Part shown: positions 7,810 through 16,225 of the stretch, piece after piece
Position numbering within the stretch: position 1 is the stretch's first letter
Layout: each line of letters starts with the position of its first letter
From: Haloferax marisrubri
GTDB lineage: Archaea > Halobacteriota > Halobacteria > Halobacteriales > Haloferacaceae
Length of the DNA stretch: 64,000 nt
Reading direction: 5' to 3'
Assembly (NCBI RefSeq): GCF_001469875.2
Contig: NZ_LOPW02000004.1
Span: forward strand, 186,001 to 250,000
The notes under the pieces: generated by a model
What the model saw: only the letters and a program-made list of their open reading frames with translations
Told to the model about the DNA's origin: nothing
Database searches by the model: none
Program-made: the position numbers and the translations under genes

Positions 7810-8403
7810 TCAGGAACGGTAGCGGTCGATGACGCGCTTGGCCGAGACGGCCTTTTCCTTCCAGCCGTAGCCCGCGTCGTAGACGTGGCGCTTCTTCTCG
7901 ACGAGTTCGGCGGGCGTCGCCTCCTCGAACCCGCCGCGGTCCCACGCGCCGGTGTCGCGGAGCCAGTTGACGACGTTCTCGCGCGTCTCGGGCCACGACA
8001 GGCCGACCATCTCGTACCACGCTATCATGGCGAAGACGGCGTTGTCGTGACAGCCGGGGACGCTCCCGTACTGGTTGAGCGTCCGCATCGGCTCCCGGGT
8101 CGGCTCCGAGACCTCCTCTCTGAACTCCTCGGCGGTGAGGAGTCGGAGGACGCCCGAGTTCGCTTCCGACACCCGCTCGTCGCGCTTGAGCCGGCGGAGC
8201 GCGGCCTGCTGGAGCGGTCCCCACTCGCCCGGCGCTTCGCGGCGGAGCGTCTCCTCGTCGCACGGCCCGCCGGCGAGGACGGAGACGATATCGACGTAGG
8301 CGCGCTCGACTTCGACCCACGGGGTCCCCTCGAAGCGGCAGTCGGCGTCGTGGAGACTGGTCGTGGCGCGGCAGTCCGGACACGGGTAGTCGAAGTGCGG
8401 CAC
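7810..8403 (-). CDS. Zinc-ribbon protein with primase-C-terminal-like (PriCT-like) helical domain, divergent from priL
   Basis: 197 residues, no assigned function. N-terminal 'YPCPDCRATTS...DADC' (C8, C11, C22) suggests a zinc site. Residues 35-95 look like a winged-helix segment. Residues 111-185 ('GSVPGCHDNAVFAMIAWYEM', then 'VGLSWPETRENVVNWL' and an 'ELVEKKRHVYDAGYGW' helix) have the pattern seen at the C-termini of many plasmid and phage primases (PriCT): G-x-R/H-N/D, helix, 'GLS-x-E-x', helix, E-helix. It lies divergently, 138 nt from the gene for the large primase subunit, so a replication role is plausible but inferred. Confidence 0.75.
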   Translation of the reverse strand: MPHFDYPCPDCRATTSLHDADCRFEGTPWVEVERAYVDIVSVLAGGPCDEETLRREAPGEWGPLQQAALRRLKRDERVSEANSGVLRLLTAEEFREEVSEPTREPMRTLNQYGSVPGCHDNAVFAMIAWYEMVGLSWPETRENVVNWLRDTGAWDRGGFEEATPAELVEKKRHVYDAGYGWKEKAVSAKRVIDRYRS

Positions 8404-8510
8404 GTGAGAGCCTGAGGAAGTGGTCGGTAATAGGTTGTGTGATGCGCCGTCGTCGCGACGGGGGCTGTGACGGGCTCACGCGACCCGTGCACCACCGCCG
8501 AATCCGTCGC

Positions 8511-8518
8511 GTTTATCG
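8511..8518 (+). promoter_or_regulatory. TATA box of priL
   Basis: 'GTTTATCG' is centred 27 nt before the ATG at 8542 and decides that start over the longer in-frame reading beginning at 8467. Confidence 0.65.
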
Positions 8519-8541
8519 GTGGGCACCCGGAACGTGGCGGT

Positions 8542-9648
8542 ATGCGGATGCGCCCGCTCCACGCCCGATACCCGTTCTTCGCCGCGGCCAGAGAGGCGGT
8601 CGAATCGGCCGACGTCGCCATTGCGACGCTCGTCGCCGAGGACGCCCCGGCCGTCGAGCGTGGCGTCGAGCGCGTCGAACGCGCCCTCATGGAGGGCACG
8701 GTCGAACCCGACCCCGACGAGGCCTACGGGTGGGACACCCAGACGGAACTGCTCTCGTACCCCATCTCGCGCATCATCGTCTCGCTCGTCGAGACGCCCG
8801 CGGCGGTGGACAAGTACGCCCGCGCCGAGGCCGACACGGCCTACGAGCGCATGCTCGCCGACTTCGACGCCGGCGACGACGACGTCCACGGCGAGGCCCG
8901 CGCGAACCTCGACGACTTCCTCCGCGAGTTCGACCTCGACGGCGCGGTGCGGGCCGAATCGAACCGGAACCGGAACAGCCGCCGCGCGCCCGACCACTAC
9001 TGGGTCGACGTGGGACCGTACCTCACCTACTCCGACACCGACTGGGGCGCGGACTGGCGGCTCGTCAACCGCTCGCTGGCCGACGGCGCGGTCCGCGTCA
9101 CCCGCGAGGAGCTCTCGGAACTGCTCCGCGAGGCGGTCCGCCGCCGGGTCGCCGAGGGGCTTCCCTTCGCCGTCCGCGGGAGCGACGCCGGCGACCGACT
9201 CGCCGACGCGCTCAAACCCCACGTCGAGCGCCTGCGGAACCTGCTTTCGGACCGCGGCGCGGTCAACGTCGTCTACGTCGACTCGGTGGACCCCGACCAC
9301 TTCCCGCCCTGCGTCGAGGCACTGTTGGCGCGGGCGCAGGACGGCGAGACCCTCCCGAACGAGGCGGCGTTCGCGCTCGCGGCGTTCCTCGTCGGCGTCG
9401 GCCTCGAACCCGAGGCGGTCGGGGGCGTCGTCGGCGACGCGAACGCCGAGGAGTTGCAGAAGCGGGCGACGGTCCTCGCAGACTCCAGCGGGTCGCAGTA
9501 CGCGCCGCCGACCTGCGAGACGATGCAGGCGTACGACCTCTGTGTGAACCGCGACGACCGCTGTGACACCATCAAGCACCCGATGAAGTACTTCGAGACG
9601 GCGACGAACGACGCGGACGCGACCGCCGCGGACGAAGTCGCCGACTAA
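8542..9648 (+). CDS. priL: DNA primase large subunit PriL
   Basis: 368 residues. PriL is the regulatory subunit of the archaeo-eukaryotic primase (with PriS) and carries a 4Fe-4S cluster in its C-terminal domain. Four cysteines that fit the cluster are C257 ('DHFPPCVEALL'), C325, C334 and C341 ('PPTCETMQAYDLCVNRDDRC'), followed by 'HPMKYF', the usual ending of this domain. The N-terminal 'LHARYPFFAAAREAV' matches the family start. The ATG at 8542 is placed by the TATA box 27 nt upstream; an ATG at 8548 is also possible. priS is not adjacent. Confidence 0.95.
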   Translation: MRMRPLHARYPFFAAAREAVESADVAIATLVAEDAPAVERGVERVERALMEGTVEPDPDEAYGWDTQTELLSYPISRIIVSLVETPAAVDKYARAEADTAYERMLADFDAGDDDVHGEARANLDDFLREFDLDGAVRAESNRNRNSRRAPDHYWVDVGPYLTYSDTDWGADWRLVNRSLADGAVRVTREELSELLREAVRRRVAEGLPFAVRGSDAGDRLADALKPHVERLRNLLSDRGAVNVVYVDSVDPDHFPPCVEALLARAQDGETLPNEAAFALAAFLVGVGLEPEAVGGVVGDANAEELQKRATVLADSSGSQYAPPTCETMQAYDLCVNRDDRCDTIKHPMKYFETATNDADATAADEVAD

Positions 9649-9770
9649 CGAGAGGCACGAAGAACGTTTCTGCGAGCCGTCTACGGGCCGTCAGCCGACC
9701 GTCGAGCGCCGCCGCTACGCGTCGAGCGTCCGCGTGACGGCGACCGAGTCGCCGAAACCGACCGACCGGA

Positions 9771-9974
9771 TTAGGAAGAACGCGACAGCCAAACGCCGAT
9801 ACCAGCCATCACGAGGACGAACGCCGTGATAGCGCCGACGAGTGCGAACCCGCCGGTGGAGATGAGTCCACTCTGGTTGTAGGTCGCACCGATGCCGACG
9901 ATGAGGGCGATAAACACCCCGACCGCGACGATGGAGACGGCAATCTTCCGCCGCATCTCCGCTTCGATAGCCAT
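9771..9974 (-). CDS. Small two-TM membrane protein (67 aa)
   Basis: 67 residues: a charged start 'MAIEAEMRRK', then two hydrophobic helices (about 11-30 and 41-62) split by 'YNQSGLISTGG'. The ATG at 9974 is chosen because a TATA-like 'CTTTTAGA' lies about 26 nt upstream on this strand; a longer reading from 10037 would place that element inside the gene. Function unknown. Convergent with priL. Confidence 0.7.
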   Translation of the reverse strand: MAIEAEMRRKIAVSIVAVGVFIALIVGIGATYNQSGLISTGGFALVGAITAFVLVMAGIGVWLSRSS

Positions 9975-10151
9975 GCGACGACGTATCCGCGGCCGTTCTA
10001 AAAGGTCTTCGATGGGCGGATGCCCGACGAGAGCCACTCACACGCCCGATTTTCCACGCGAAACGAGGGTTTAGGTCGTTCGAGAACCTACTCTCAGGTG
10101 ACGGAAACCGACCACGAACAGCCGCCGGTAAGGTCGGAATCCCGCACCACC

Positions 10152-10841
10152 ATGACGCACATCGCACACACACCCGCGTCGACTCGCCGCCCGGTGCGCC
10201 GCAAGACGACGCTCCCGTCCGACGGACTGGCCGGTCGCGCCCGCCGCGCCCGCGTCGAACCGATGGCCGTCCGGCCGCTCCGCGACGGTCGCTACGTCGT
10301 CGAAACCGACGGCGGCACCTACGTCGTCGACGTGGAGGCTCGCACCTGCACCTGCCCCGACAACGCCATCCGGCACGCCCGCTGTAAGCACCTCCGCCGG
10401 GTCGCCATCGAAATCACCCGCGGCGAGGTCCCGCCGCCGGGCCGCCGGAGCGCCACCTGCGCCGTCTGCGGCGACGAGACGTTCGTCCCGATGGACGCGA
10501 CGGGGCCACAGCTCTGTCCCGACCACGAACACCGCGCCGGCGACCTCGTCCACGACCGCGAGAGCGGGAGCCTCCTCGTCGTCACGCGGGCGCTCGGCAC
10601 CCGCGCCGACGAGACGCCGACCGAGACGGGACGCCTCGTCTCGGAGTACGAGAGCAACCGCGACTACGGTGACCACGAACCGGCCTTCGAGGCCGTGTAT
10701 CTGGACTCGCTGCCGGTGAACGCCGGCCTCGCCGACCTCGGCGAACTGCACGCCTACCGGTTCCCCGCTTCGCGGCTCAGCCGCGTCGAGCGCGGGTTCG
10801 TCGGCGCTCGCACGCTCGGCGAGCGACTCGCTCGGGCGTGA
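10152..10841 (+). CDS. SWIM zinc-finger protein
   Basis: 229 residues. The SWIM motif CxCx(n)CxH is complete: C66-T-C68 then C78-K-H80 ('CTCPDNAIRHARCKHLRRV'), a zinc site that binds DNA or protein. A second possible zinc knuckle is formed by C103, C106, C122 and H125 ('CAVCGDE' ... 'LCPDHEH'). Archaeal SWIM proteins have been linked to recombination through RadA/Rad51-paralog partners, and Hjc is the next gene, but the role here is inferred. Start: ATG 10152 is used; a GTG at 10098 sits 26 nt after a TATA-like 'GTTTAG' (10069-10074) and would add 18 residues. Confidence 0.82.
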   Translation: MTHIAHTPASTRRPVRRKTTLPSDGLAGRARRARVEPMAVRPLRDGRYVVETDGGTYVVDVEARTCTCPDNAIRHARCKHLRRVAIEITRGEVPPPGRRSATCAVCGDETFVPMDATGPQLCPDHEHRAGDLVHDRESGSLLVVTRALGTRADETPTETGRLVSEYESNRDYGDHEPAFEAVYLDSLPVNAGLADLGELHAYRFPASRLSRVERGFVGARTLGERLARA

Positions 10842-10877
10842 GCGAACGCGGAGGATTAAGGAACTCGCGTCGCGGCC

Positions 10878-11300
10878 TCAGTCGCCGCCGAGTTTGGTCT
10901 GGGTCGGGCCGCCGGTGAACGACTCGAAGTCCTCGCCCTCCGCCAGCGCCGTCTCCTTTTTCACGCGGTAGTTCCCGCCGTCGGTCACGTAGAGGTCGCC
11001 GGGGTGGAAGAAGTACCAGTCCTCGCGGTCGAATCGGACGGCGATGCGGGCCTTCGCGCCGAAGTTCCGCGAGAAGTAGACGAGCGCTTCGACCTCCTCG
11101 CCACTCAGGTAGATGGGGCGACCGCTGGAGGACTTCGCCTCGATAGCGTAGAACACCTCGCCGTTGCCCGCGAGCACGTCGGGGAGTTCGCGCGTCGTCG
11201 CGCTCCCGGAGGCGGGCGCGCGCATGACCGCGAACCCGGCCTCGTCGAGAGCGTTGACGAGTTCGCGCTCGCGTCGGTCTCCCTTTCTGTTCGAAGACAT
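10878..11300 (-). CDS. hjc: Holliday junction resolvase Hjc
   Basis: 140 residues, the usual length. A dimeric PD-(D/E)XK nuclease that cuts four-way junctions in recombination and fork repair. N-terminal '[18 protein letters not shown]' carries the conserved basic/Glu helix (catalytic E near 12). 'LPDVLAG' and '[10 protein letters not shown]' supply the D and E-x-K residues. The ATG at 11300 ([11 protein letters not shown]) is the family start; longer readings upstream lack similarity. Convergent with the SWIM protein gene. Confidence 0.96.
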   Translation of the reverse strand: MSSNRKGDRRERELVNALDEAGFAVMRAPASGSATTRELPDVLAGNGEVFYAIEAKSSSGRPIYLSGEEVEALVYFSRNFGAKARIAVRFDREDWYFFHPGDLYVTDGGNYRVKKETALAEGEDFESFTGGPTQTKLGGD

Positions 11301-11387
11301 GGTCTGGAGTCGGCCGCGGGCGGTGATAAATGGGGCGACCGGGAGCGCGCCACCAGAGCTATCCATCGGCTGACGGATACTGCTCGT

Positions 11388-12071
11388 ATGAACCGCGAGA
11401 ACTGGCGCGCCGTCGTCCTCCTCGTTCTCGGGGTCGCCCTCCTCGCGAACCCACTTTTCCTCTATCCCGACGACGTCTCCTACGAGCGGACGTACACCTA
11501 CGAGGCGTCGGCGATTGACTACCTCCCGCACACTTCGGACGCGTTCTACCGGGTCAAATCGTGCGGCTGGAACCCCCTCCAGTCGGCGGAGTGCGCCGGC
11601 ATCATCGACATGGCCCGCGGCGACCCGGTCGAACTCGAGTTAGACCCGGAGCGCGACGTCGACCCCGAGTTCTGGTCGTTCGACTACGTCAGAACCGACG
11701 GCCGCTACTTCGAACCGAACGCGACCCTCGACGGGCGCACCCTCACGCTCTCGCTCCGCCCGGTTTCGACCGAGACGGTCAAGCGCGACCTCTCGGAGAG
11801 CCTCGACGAGTCACCGCAGTACGTCCGCGCGGCCGTCCGAAACGGCAGCAGCACCGTGACCGAGTCGGAACTGTACGAACCGGAGACGTACTACGTCGCG
11901 TTCGAGGGTCGGTACTACGTCGTCGAACCGGTCGAAAGCGAGCGCGTCCCAACCGGTTGGGGGTGGAAAGCGCCGTCCGACTCGGCCATCGAGGTGATGC
12001 GACTCGCGGCGTGGATAGGCGGCGTCGCGTGCGTCTGGCGAGCGGGCGAGTGGACCGAACGCGGTCGCTGA
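11388..12071 (+). CDS. Membrane-anchored protein with large external domain, function unknown
   Basis: 227 residues. One N-terminal hydrophobic segment (about 8-25) is followed by an acidic, Tyr-rich domain (about 30-200) containing two cysteines ('[15 protein letters not shown]') that could form a disulfide. A C-terminal hydrophobic stretch (about 200-217) is followed by a charged tail. That topology places the bulk outside the cell. '[20 protein letters not shown]' is a beta-strand-rich repeat-like segment. No known domain is recognised. Divergent from hjc, with an 87-nt gap. Confidence 0.75.
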   Translation: MNRENWRAVVLLVLGVALLANPLFLYPDDVSYERTYTYEASAIDYLPHTSDAFYRVKSCGWNPLQSAECAGIIDMARGDPVELELDPERDVDPEFWSFDYVRTDGRYFEPNATLDGRTLTLSLRPVSTETVKRDLSESLDESPQYVRAAVRNGSSTVTESELYEPETYYVAFEGRYYVVEPVESERVPTGWGWKAPSDSAIEVMRLAAWIGGVACVWRAGEWTERGR

Positions 12072-12112
12072 CGCGCGGCGGCTGTGAGAAACGAGAGAGA
12101 GCGCGGGTCGGC

Positions 12113-13399
12113 TTACGTCCCGTGGGCCCAGCTACCCATGTACTCGCGCTGTTCGTCGGTCATCGAGTCGAACTCGATGCCCTCGGCTTCGAGTTTGATT
12201 TCGGCGACCTCGCGGTCCAGTTCGTCGGGCACGTCGTGGACGCCGGCGTCGTAGTCGTCGCCGTTCTCGACGAGTTCGCGGACGACGACGGCCTGCACGC
12301 CGAACGACTGGTCCATGACCTCGACCGGGTGGCCGAGCGCGATGGGCGACGCGAGGTTGACGAGGCGGCCCTCGGCGAGGACGTTCAGGCGGCGGCCGTC
12401 TTCGAGTTCGTAGGCGTCGACGCCGTCGCGGGCCTCGTACTCGTCGACGGCGAGGTCCGACAGCGCGTCGAGGTCGATTTCGATGTCGAAGTGGCCGGCG
12501 TTGGCCAGCAAGACGCCGTCTTTCATGTTCTCGAAGTCCTCGCGGGTGATGACGTCGCGGTTGCCGGTGGTCGTGATGAACACGTCGCCGACCTTCGCGG
12601 CCTCCTCCATCGGCATCACGTCGTAGCCCTCCATGTGGGCTTCGAGCGCGCGGCGGGGGTCGACCTCGGTGACGATGACGTCGGCGTTCTGGCCGGCGGC
12701 CTTCTTGGCGACGCCCTTGCCGCAGTAGCCGTAGCCGCCGACGACGACGTTCTTGCCGGCGTAGGAGAGGTTCGTCGTCATGGCGATAGTGGCCAGCGAC
12801 GACTCGCCCGTGCCGTGGACGTTGTCGAACAGGCGCTTCATCGGCGTGTCGTTGACGGCGAAGACGGGGTAGTTCAGTTCGCCGTCTTCGTCCATCGCGC
12901 GGAGGCGGTGGACGCCGGTCGTGGTCTCTTCGGCCCCGCCGACGATGGTGTCGATGAGTTCCGGGTACTCCTCGTGGATGGTGAACACCATGTCCATGCC
13001 GTCGTCGACCGTGACGGTCGGCTCGTGGGCGATGACGGCGTCGATGGCCGCGTAGTAGTCCTCGTCGTCGACGCCGCGGACGGCGTAGGAGGTGATGTCG
13101 TCGTTGGCGTCGAGCGCCGCCGACACGTCGTCGTGGGTCGAAAGCGGGTTACAGCCGGTGATGGCGACTTCCGCGCCGCCGAGCGCCAGCAGTTCGACGA
13201 GGTTCGCCGTCTTCGCCTCGACGTGCATCGCCATGCCGACGACCTCGCCGTCGAGCGGCTTCTCGGCCGCGAACTGCTCGCGGAGCTCCTGCAGGATGGG
13301 CATGTGCTGGAGCGCCCAGTCCATCTTGCGTCGTCCCTCCGTCCGGGCGGCCTCGACGTCGTCGAGGTGCTCGGAGACGGGAGCGTAGTGTTCGCTCAT
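12113..13399 (-). CDS. ahcY: Adenosylhomocysteinase (S-adenosylhomocysteine hydrolase)
   Basis: 428 residues. Cleaves S-adenosylhomocysteine to adenosine and homocysteine, with tightly bound NAD+. The NAD fold motif 'VVVGGYGYCGKGVAKKA' lies near 215-231. 'GHFDIEIDLDAL' and 'NVLAEGRLVNLASPIALGHP' are family signatures in the second half, and 'HVEAKTANLVELLALGGAEV' in the substrate domain. The internal insertion and C-terminal KPxxYRY tail of eukaryotic enzymes are missing, as in other archaea. Starts at the ATG before 'SEHYAPVSEHL'. A deaminase of the same pathway and a regulator gene lie close by. Confidence 0.97.
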   Translation of the reverse strand: MSEHYAPVSEHLDDVEAARTEGRRKMDWALQHMPILQELREQFAAEKPLDGEVVGMAMHVEAKTANLVELLALGGAEVAITGCNPLSTHDDVSAALDANDDITSYAVRGVDDEDYYAAIDAVIAHEPTVTVDDGMDMVFTIHEEYPELIDTIVGGAEETTTGVHRLRAMDEDGELNYPVFAVNDTPMKRLFDNVHGTGESSLATIAMTTNLSYAGKNVVVGGYGYCGKGVAKKAAGQNADVIVTEVDPRRALEAHMEGYDVMPMEEAAKVGDVFITTTGNRDVITREDFENMKDGVLLANAGHFDIEIDLDALSDLAVDEYEARDGVDAYELEDGRRLNVLAEGRLVNLASPIALGHPVEVMDQSFGVQAVVVRELVENGDDYDAGVHDVPDELDREVAEIKLEAEGIEFDSMTDEQREYMGSWAHGT

Positions 13400-13497
13400 A
13401 CCCGTGGGTTCGGAGAGGGGTCCGAAAACCCTACCGAAGGCGGTCGCCGCCCCCGAATCTACAAGTGTCAACGGAGAGATTGTACCGCCGAGGGCCG

Positions 13498-13809
13498 ATG
13501 CTCGTCATAGATAACGGCAAGACGCTCGCCGAGCAGGAGTTGTTCGCCCTGATGAGCGCCCCCGCGGTTCCGGACCTCCTCCGCGTCGCCGACGAGCCGC
13601 TGACGGTCAAGGAGCTGAGCTGCCGGGCCGACGTGCCGCTGTCGACGGCCTACCGGGAGGTCAAGCGGCTCCACGAGGCGTCGCTGTTCGAGAAGTCCAT
13701 CATGGTCGACCACAGCGACGGGCGACACGTCGCGCAGTACCACCGGACGTTCGAGCGCATGGAGGTCAGCGTGACCGACGATGGACTGCGCATCGAGCTG
13801 GCCGGGTAG
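13498..13809 (+). CDS. Winged-helix (ArsR-like) transcription regulator
   Basis: 103 residues. 'LLRVADEPLTVKELSCRADV' followed by 'PLSTAYREVKRLHEASLFEK' is a clear helix-turn-helix with recognition helix, followed by a wing-like beta hairpin ('VDHSDGRHVAQYHRTF'). It is a single-domain haloarchaeal regulator. It is divergent from ahcY (98 nt apart) and convergent with the S-adenosine deaminase gene, so it may control the SAM-recycling genes. Start uncertain: ATG 13498 is used; GTG 13465 is in frame and would add 11 residues. Confidence 0.8.
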   Translation: MLVIDNGKTLAEQELFALMSAPAVPDLLRVADEPLTVKELSCRADVPLSTAYREVKRLHEASLFEKSIMVDHSDGRHVAQYHRTFERMEVSVTDDGLRIELAG

Positions 13810-13821
13810 CGAGGTCGGAAA

Positions 13822-13880
13822 GTGGCGGCAGCAGCGGCGGCAGTAGTGGCGGCGAACGCGGCGAGTCGGAGGCGGCGGGG
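13822..13880. repeat. GGC/GGA-rich simple sequence
   Basis: A short purine-biased stretch made of GGCGGCAG/GGCGGCG-type triplets lies between two convergent genes. It looks like low-complexity intergenic DNA and has no coding signature. Confidence 0.4.
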
Positions 13881-13894
13881 TCGAAGACGGCGAT

Positions 13895-15187
13895 TCAGAC
13901 GCGCTCGCGGAGCGACGCGACCGCCTCGCGGGCGCGGGCCATCACGGCGTCCTCGTCGAGCGTCAGCACCTCGCGGTCCCGCATCAGCACCCGCCCGTCG
14001 CAGACGGTGTGGCGAACGTCGGAGCCGCGGGCGGCGTACGCGAGGTGGCTCACGAGGTCGTTCGCGGGCGTGAGGTGCGGCGCGTCGAGGTCGACGACGG
14101 CGAGGTCGGCCGCGCCGCCGACTTCGAGCGCGCCGCCGGGGAGGTCGATGGCGTCGGCGGAGCCGGCGGTCGCCATCCGCACCACGTCGGGGGCGGCGAC
14201 GGCGCTGGCGTCGTCCGCGGCGAGTTTGCCGAGCATCGCGGCGTCGCGCATCTCGTCGAACATGTCGAGGTCGTTGTTCGAGGCCGCGCCGTCGGTGCCG
14301 AGGCCGACCGTGACGCCCGCGTCGAGCAGTTTCTGGACGGGAGCCATGCCGGAGGCGAGTTTCATGTTCGACGCCGGGCAGTGGACGACGCCGGTGCCCG
14401 CCTCGGCGAGCAGGTCGATTTCCGCGTCGTCGACGTGGACGCCGTGGGCGAGGAAGTCGTCGTCGGTGAGCATGCCGAGGTCCTTCGCGTACGACAGCGG
14501 GCGCTCGCCGCGCTCGTCGACGATGGGGTCGACCTCGTCCGTCGTCTCGTTGGCGTGGTAGTGGACCGGGATGCCCTCGTCGTGGGCGTCGGCGACGAAC
14601 TCGCGGAGGTACTCCTCCGCGACCGTCGTCAGCGAGTGCGGCATCGCGGCGGTCCGAATCCGACCGTCGGCCGCGCCGTCGAACTCGCGGGCCACGTCGA
14701 GGCTCTCGTCGATGTCGGCCCGCGCGTCCTCGTCGTCTTTCCCGAGCGTGACGACGCCGTGGCCGAGGCGGGCGCGGAGGCCGGCCTCCGCGACCGCGTC
14801 GGCGACCTCGGGGACGTGGAAGTACATGTCCGCGAACGCGGTGGTCCCCGACTTAATCATCTCCACGAGGCCGAGTTCCGCGCCGACCCGCACGTCCTCG
14901 GGCGTGAGCGCGCCCTCCGCGGGCCAGATGTCCTCGCGGAGCCACGCGTCGAGCGGCTTGTCGTCGGCGTAGCCGCGCAGGAGCGTCATCGCCACGTGAC
15001 AGTGGGCGTTCACCAGTCCGGGCGTGACGAGACAGCCCTCGGCGTCGAGCGTCTCGTCGGCCTCGGCGTCGAGGTCCGCGCCGATGTCGAGGATGGTCCC
15101 CTCGTCTCGGTCCACGAGTACGTCCGCGTCCTCGACCGTCGCGTCGGGGCGGAGTACCTGTCCGCCGGCGATTCGGAGCGTGTTCAT
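13895..15187 (-). CDS. 5'-deoxyadenosine/MTA/SAH deaminase (amidohydrolase)
   Basis: 430 residues, amidohydrolase TIM barrel. Metal ligands are visible: H-x-H in 'VNAHCHVAMTLLRG' near 60, H in 'IPVHYHANETTDEVD', H in 'LAHGVHVDD' and D in 'GLGTDGAASNNDLDMFDE'. This signature is the MtaD/DadD group, which deaminates 5'-methylthioadenosine, SAH or 5'-deoxyadenosine to inosine forms so they can be recycled. The proximity to SAH hydrolase supports a role in disposing of SAM by-products. The start at 15187 (MNTLRIAGG) is the family start. Exact substrate order is not predictable. Confidence 0.92.
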   Translation of the reverse strand: MNTLRIAGGQVLRPDATVEDADVLVDRDEGTILDIGADLDAEADETLDAEGCLVTPGLVNAHCHVAMTLLRGYADDKPLDAWLREDIWPAEGALTPEDVRVGAELGLVEMIKSGTTAFADMYFHVPEVADAVAEAGLRARLGHGVVTLGKDDEDARADIDESLDVAREFDGAADGRIRTAAMPHSLTTVAEEYLREFVADAHDEGIPVHYHANETTDEVDPIVDERGERPLSYAKDLGMLTDDDFLAHGVHVDDAEIDLLAEAGTGVVHCPASNMKLASGMAPVQKLLDAGVTVGLGTDGAASNNDLDMFDEMRDAAMLGKLAADDASAVAAPDVVRMATAGSADAIDLPGGALEVGGAADLAVVDLDAPHLTPANDLVSHLAYAARGSDVRHTVCDGRVLMRDREVLTLDEDAVMARAREAVASLRERV

Positions 15188-15332
15188 GTCGCTCGTTCGG
15201 GTCGGCGGGGTGGTGAATCCACCGTCTCGCGGCCGCGAGGGACGACCGCCCGTTTCGGCGCTGAGCGGGCCGAATACCGGCGGTAGTCCGATTCCCGAAA
15301 ATCGAGAACGAGCACGCCCTCTTAGGGTCGGA

Positions 15333-15347
15333 CCCCCAGTATGGGGG
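15333..15347. promoter_or_regulatory. Inverted repeat CCCCCA-GTA-TGGGGG, probable operator
   Basis: Six-bp perfect arms with a three-base centre lie between a TATA-like 'TCTTAG' (about 15320) and the ATG at 15351 of an operon whose second gene encodes a winged-helix regulator. Position suggests autoregulation; not proven. Confidence 0.45.
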
Positions 15348-15350
15348 GAT

Positions 15351-15695
15351 ATGGAGCCCCCGTCGAACCTCGCGCTCGTTCCGGGGCACGTCCAAGGCAG
15401 TCCGTGGATGACCGCGGTCGTCGTCCTCGCGGGCGTCTCGTCGGTCACGCTGGCCGCGCTCGGCGTCGCCGTCTTCCTCCGGCGGCGGACGCGGTCGCAC
15501 CTGCTCGTCGCGCTGGCGCTCTTGGCGTTCGCGTCGCGGGCGGCCGTCGCGGCGCTGACGCTCGGCGGCGTCCTCTCCGAGTTCGACCACCACGTCGTCG
15601 AACACCTCTTGGACCTCGTGATGGCCGGCCTCGTCCTCGCGGCCATCTACTACGCCCGGAGCATCGAGCGCGAGGCGGGGGTCAACGACCCATGA
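15351..15695 (+). CDS. Three-TM membrane protein co-transcribed with a winged-helix regulator
   Basis: 114 residues with three hydrophobic segments (about 20-42, 50-73 and 86-101) joined by short basic loops ('FLRRRTRSH') and a conserved-looking His-rich turn 'FDHHVVEHLLD'. No known domain. Its stop overlaps the next gene's start (ATGA, 15692-15695), so a membrane protein and a DNA-binding protein are made together. Such pairs are common in haloarchaea and may form a membrane-sensor/regulator couple; this is inference. Confidence 0.78.
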   Translation: MEPPSNLALVPGHVQGSPWMTAVVVLAGVSSVTLAALGVAVFLRRRTRSHLLVALALLAFASRAAVAALTLGGVLSEFDHHVVEHLLDLVMAGLVLAAIYYARSIEREAGVNDP

Positions 15696-16204
15696 GTGAG
15701 ACACGAACCCGCGTCGCCGACCACATCAAGCACAACCCGGGAGTCCATTTCAACGAGCTCGTTCGCGCGCTCGACCTCGCCCCCGGCCAGGTACAACACC
15801 ACGTCCGCAGACTGCTCTCCGACGAGACGGTCCGCCGATCCGAGTTCTACGGGCGGACGCACTACTTCCCCCCGGAGTTCGACGCGTGGGAGCGCGGCGC
15901 GCTCGCGCTCGTCCGCCGGGAGACCGCCCGCGACATCCTCGGCCACCTCCTCGAACACGGCGACGCCCGCCCCGACGACGTGGCCGACGACATCGGCGTC
16001 GCCCGCAGCACGCTGGAGTGGCACCTCGACCACCTCGTCGAGCGCGACGTGGTCCGCAAGGAACGCGACCTGCACAACCGCGTGACGCTCGTCCTCACCC
16101 ACCCCGAGCGGACGACCCGACTGTTAGACGACGTGTCGCCGTCACTCCCCGAGCGGTTCGTCGACCGGTTCGACCGCCTGCTCGACCACCTCGTCGAAGG
16201 CTAG
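15692..16204 (+). CDS. Transcription regulator with two winged-helix domains
   Basis: 170 residues. Two HTH units are visible: 'VADHIKHNPGVHFNELVRAL' with 'DLAPGQVQHHVRRLLSDE' (about 8-45), and 'ILGHLLEHGDARPDDVADDI' with 'GVARSTLEWHLDHLVERDVV' (about 82-120). The arrangement resembles MarR/ArsR-type tandem winged-helix regulators found throughout haloarchaea. Translationally coupled to the upstream membrane protein. The inverted repeat at 15333-15347 is a candidate binding site. Confidence 0.88.
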   Translation: MSETRTRVADHIKHNPGVHFNELVRALDLAPGQVQHHVRRLLSDETVRRSEFYGRTHYFPPEFDAWERGALALVRRETARDILGHLLEHGDARPDDVADDIGVARSTLEWHLDHLVERDVVRKERDLHNRVTLVLTHPERTTRLLDDVSPSLPERFVDRFDRLLDHLVEG

Positions 16205-16225
16205 TCGCGGGTCCGCGGAGCAGTC

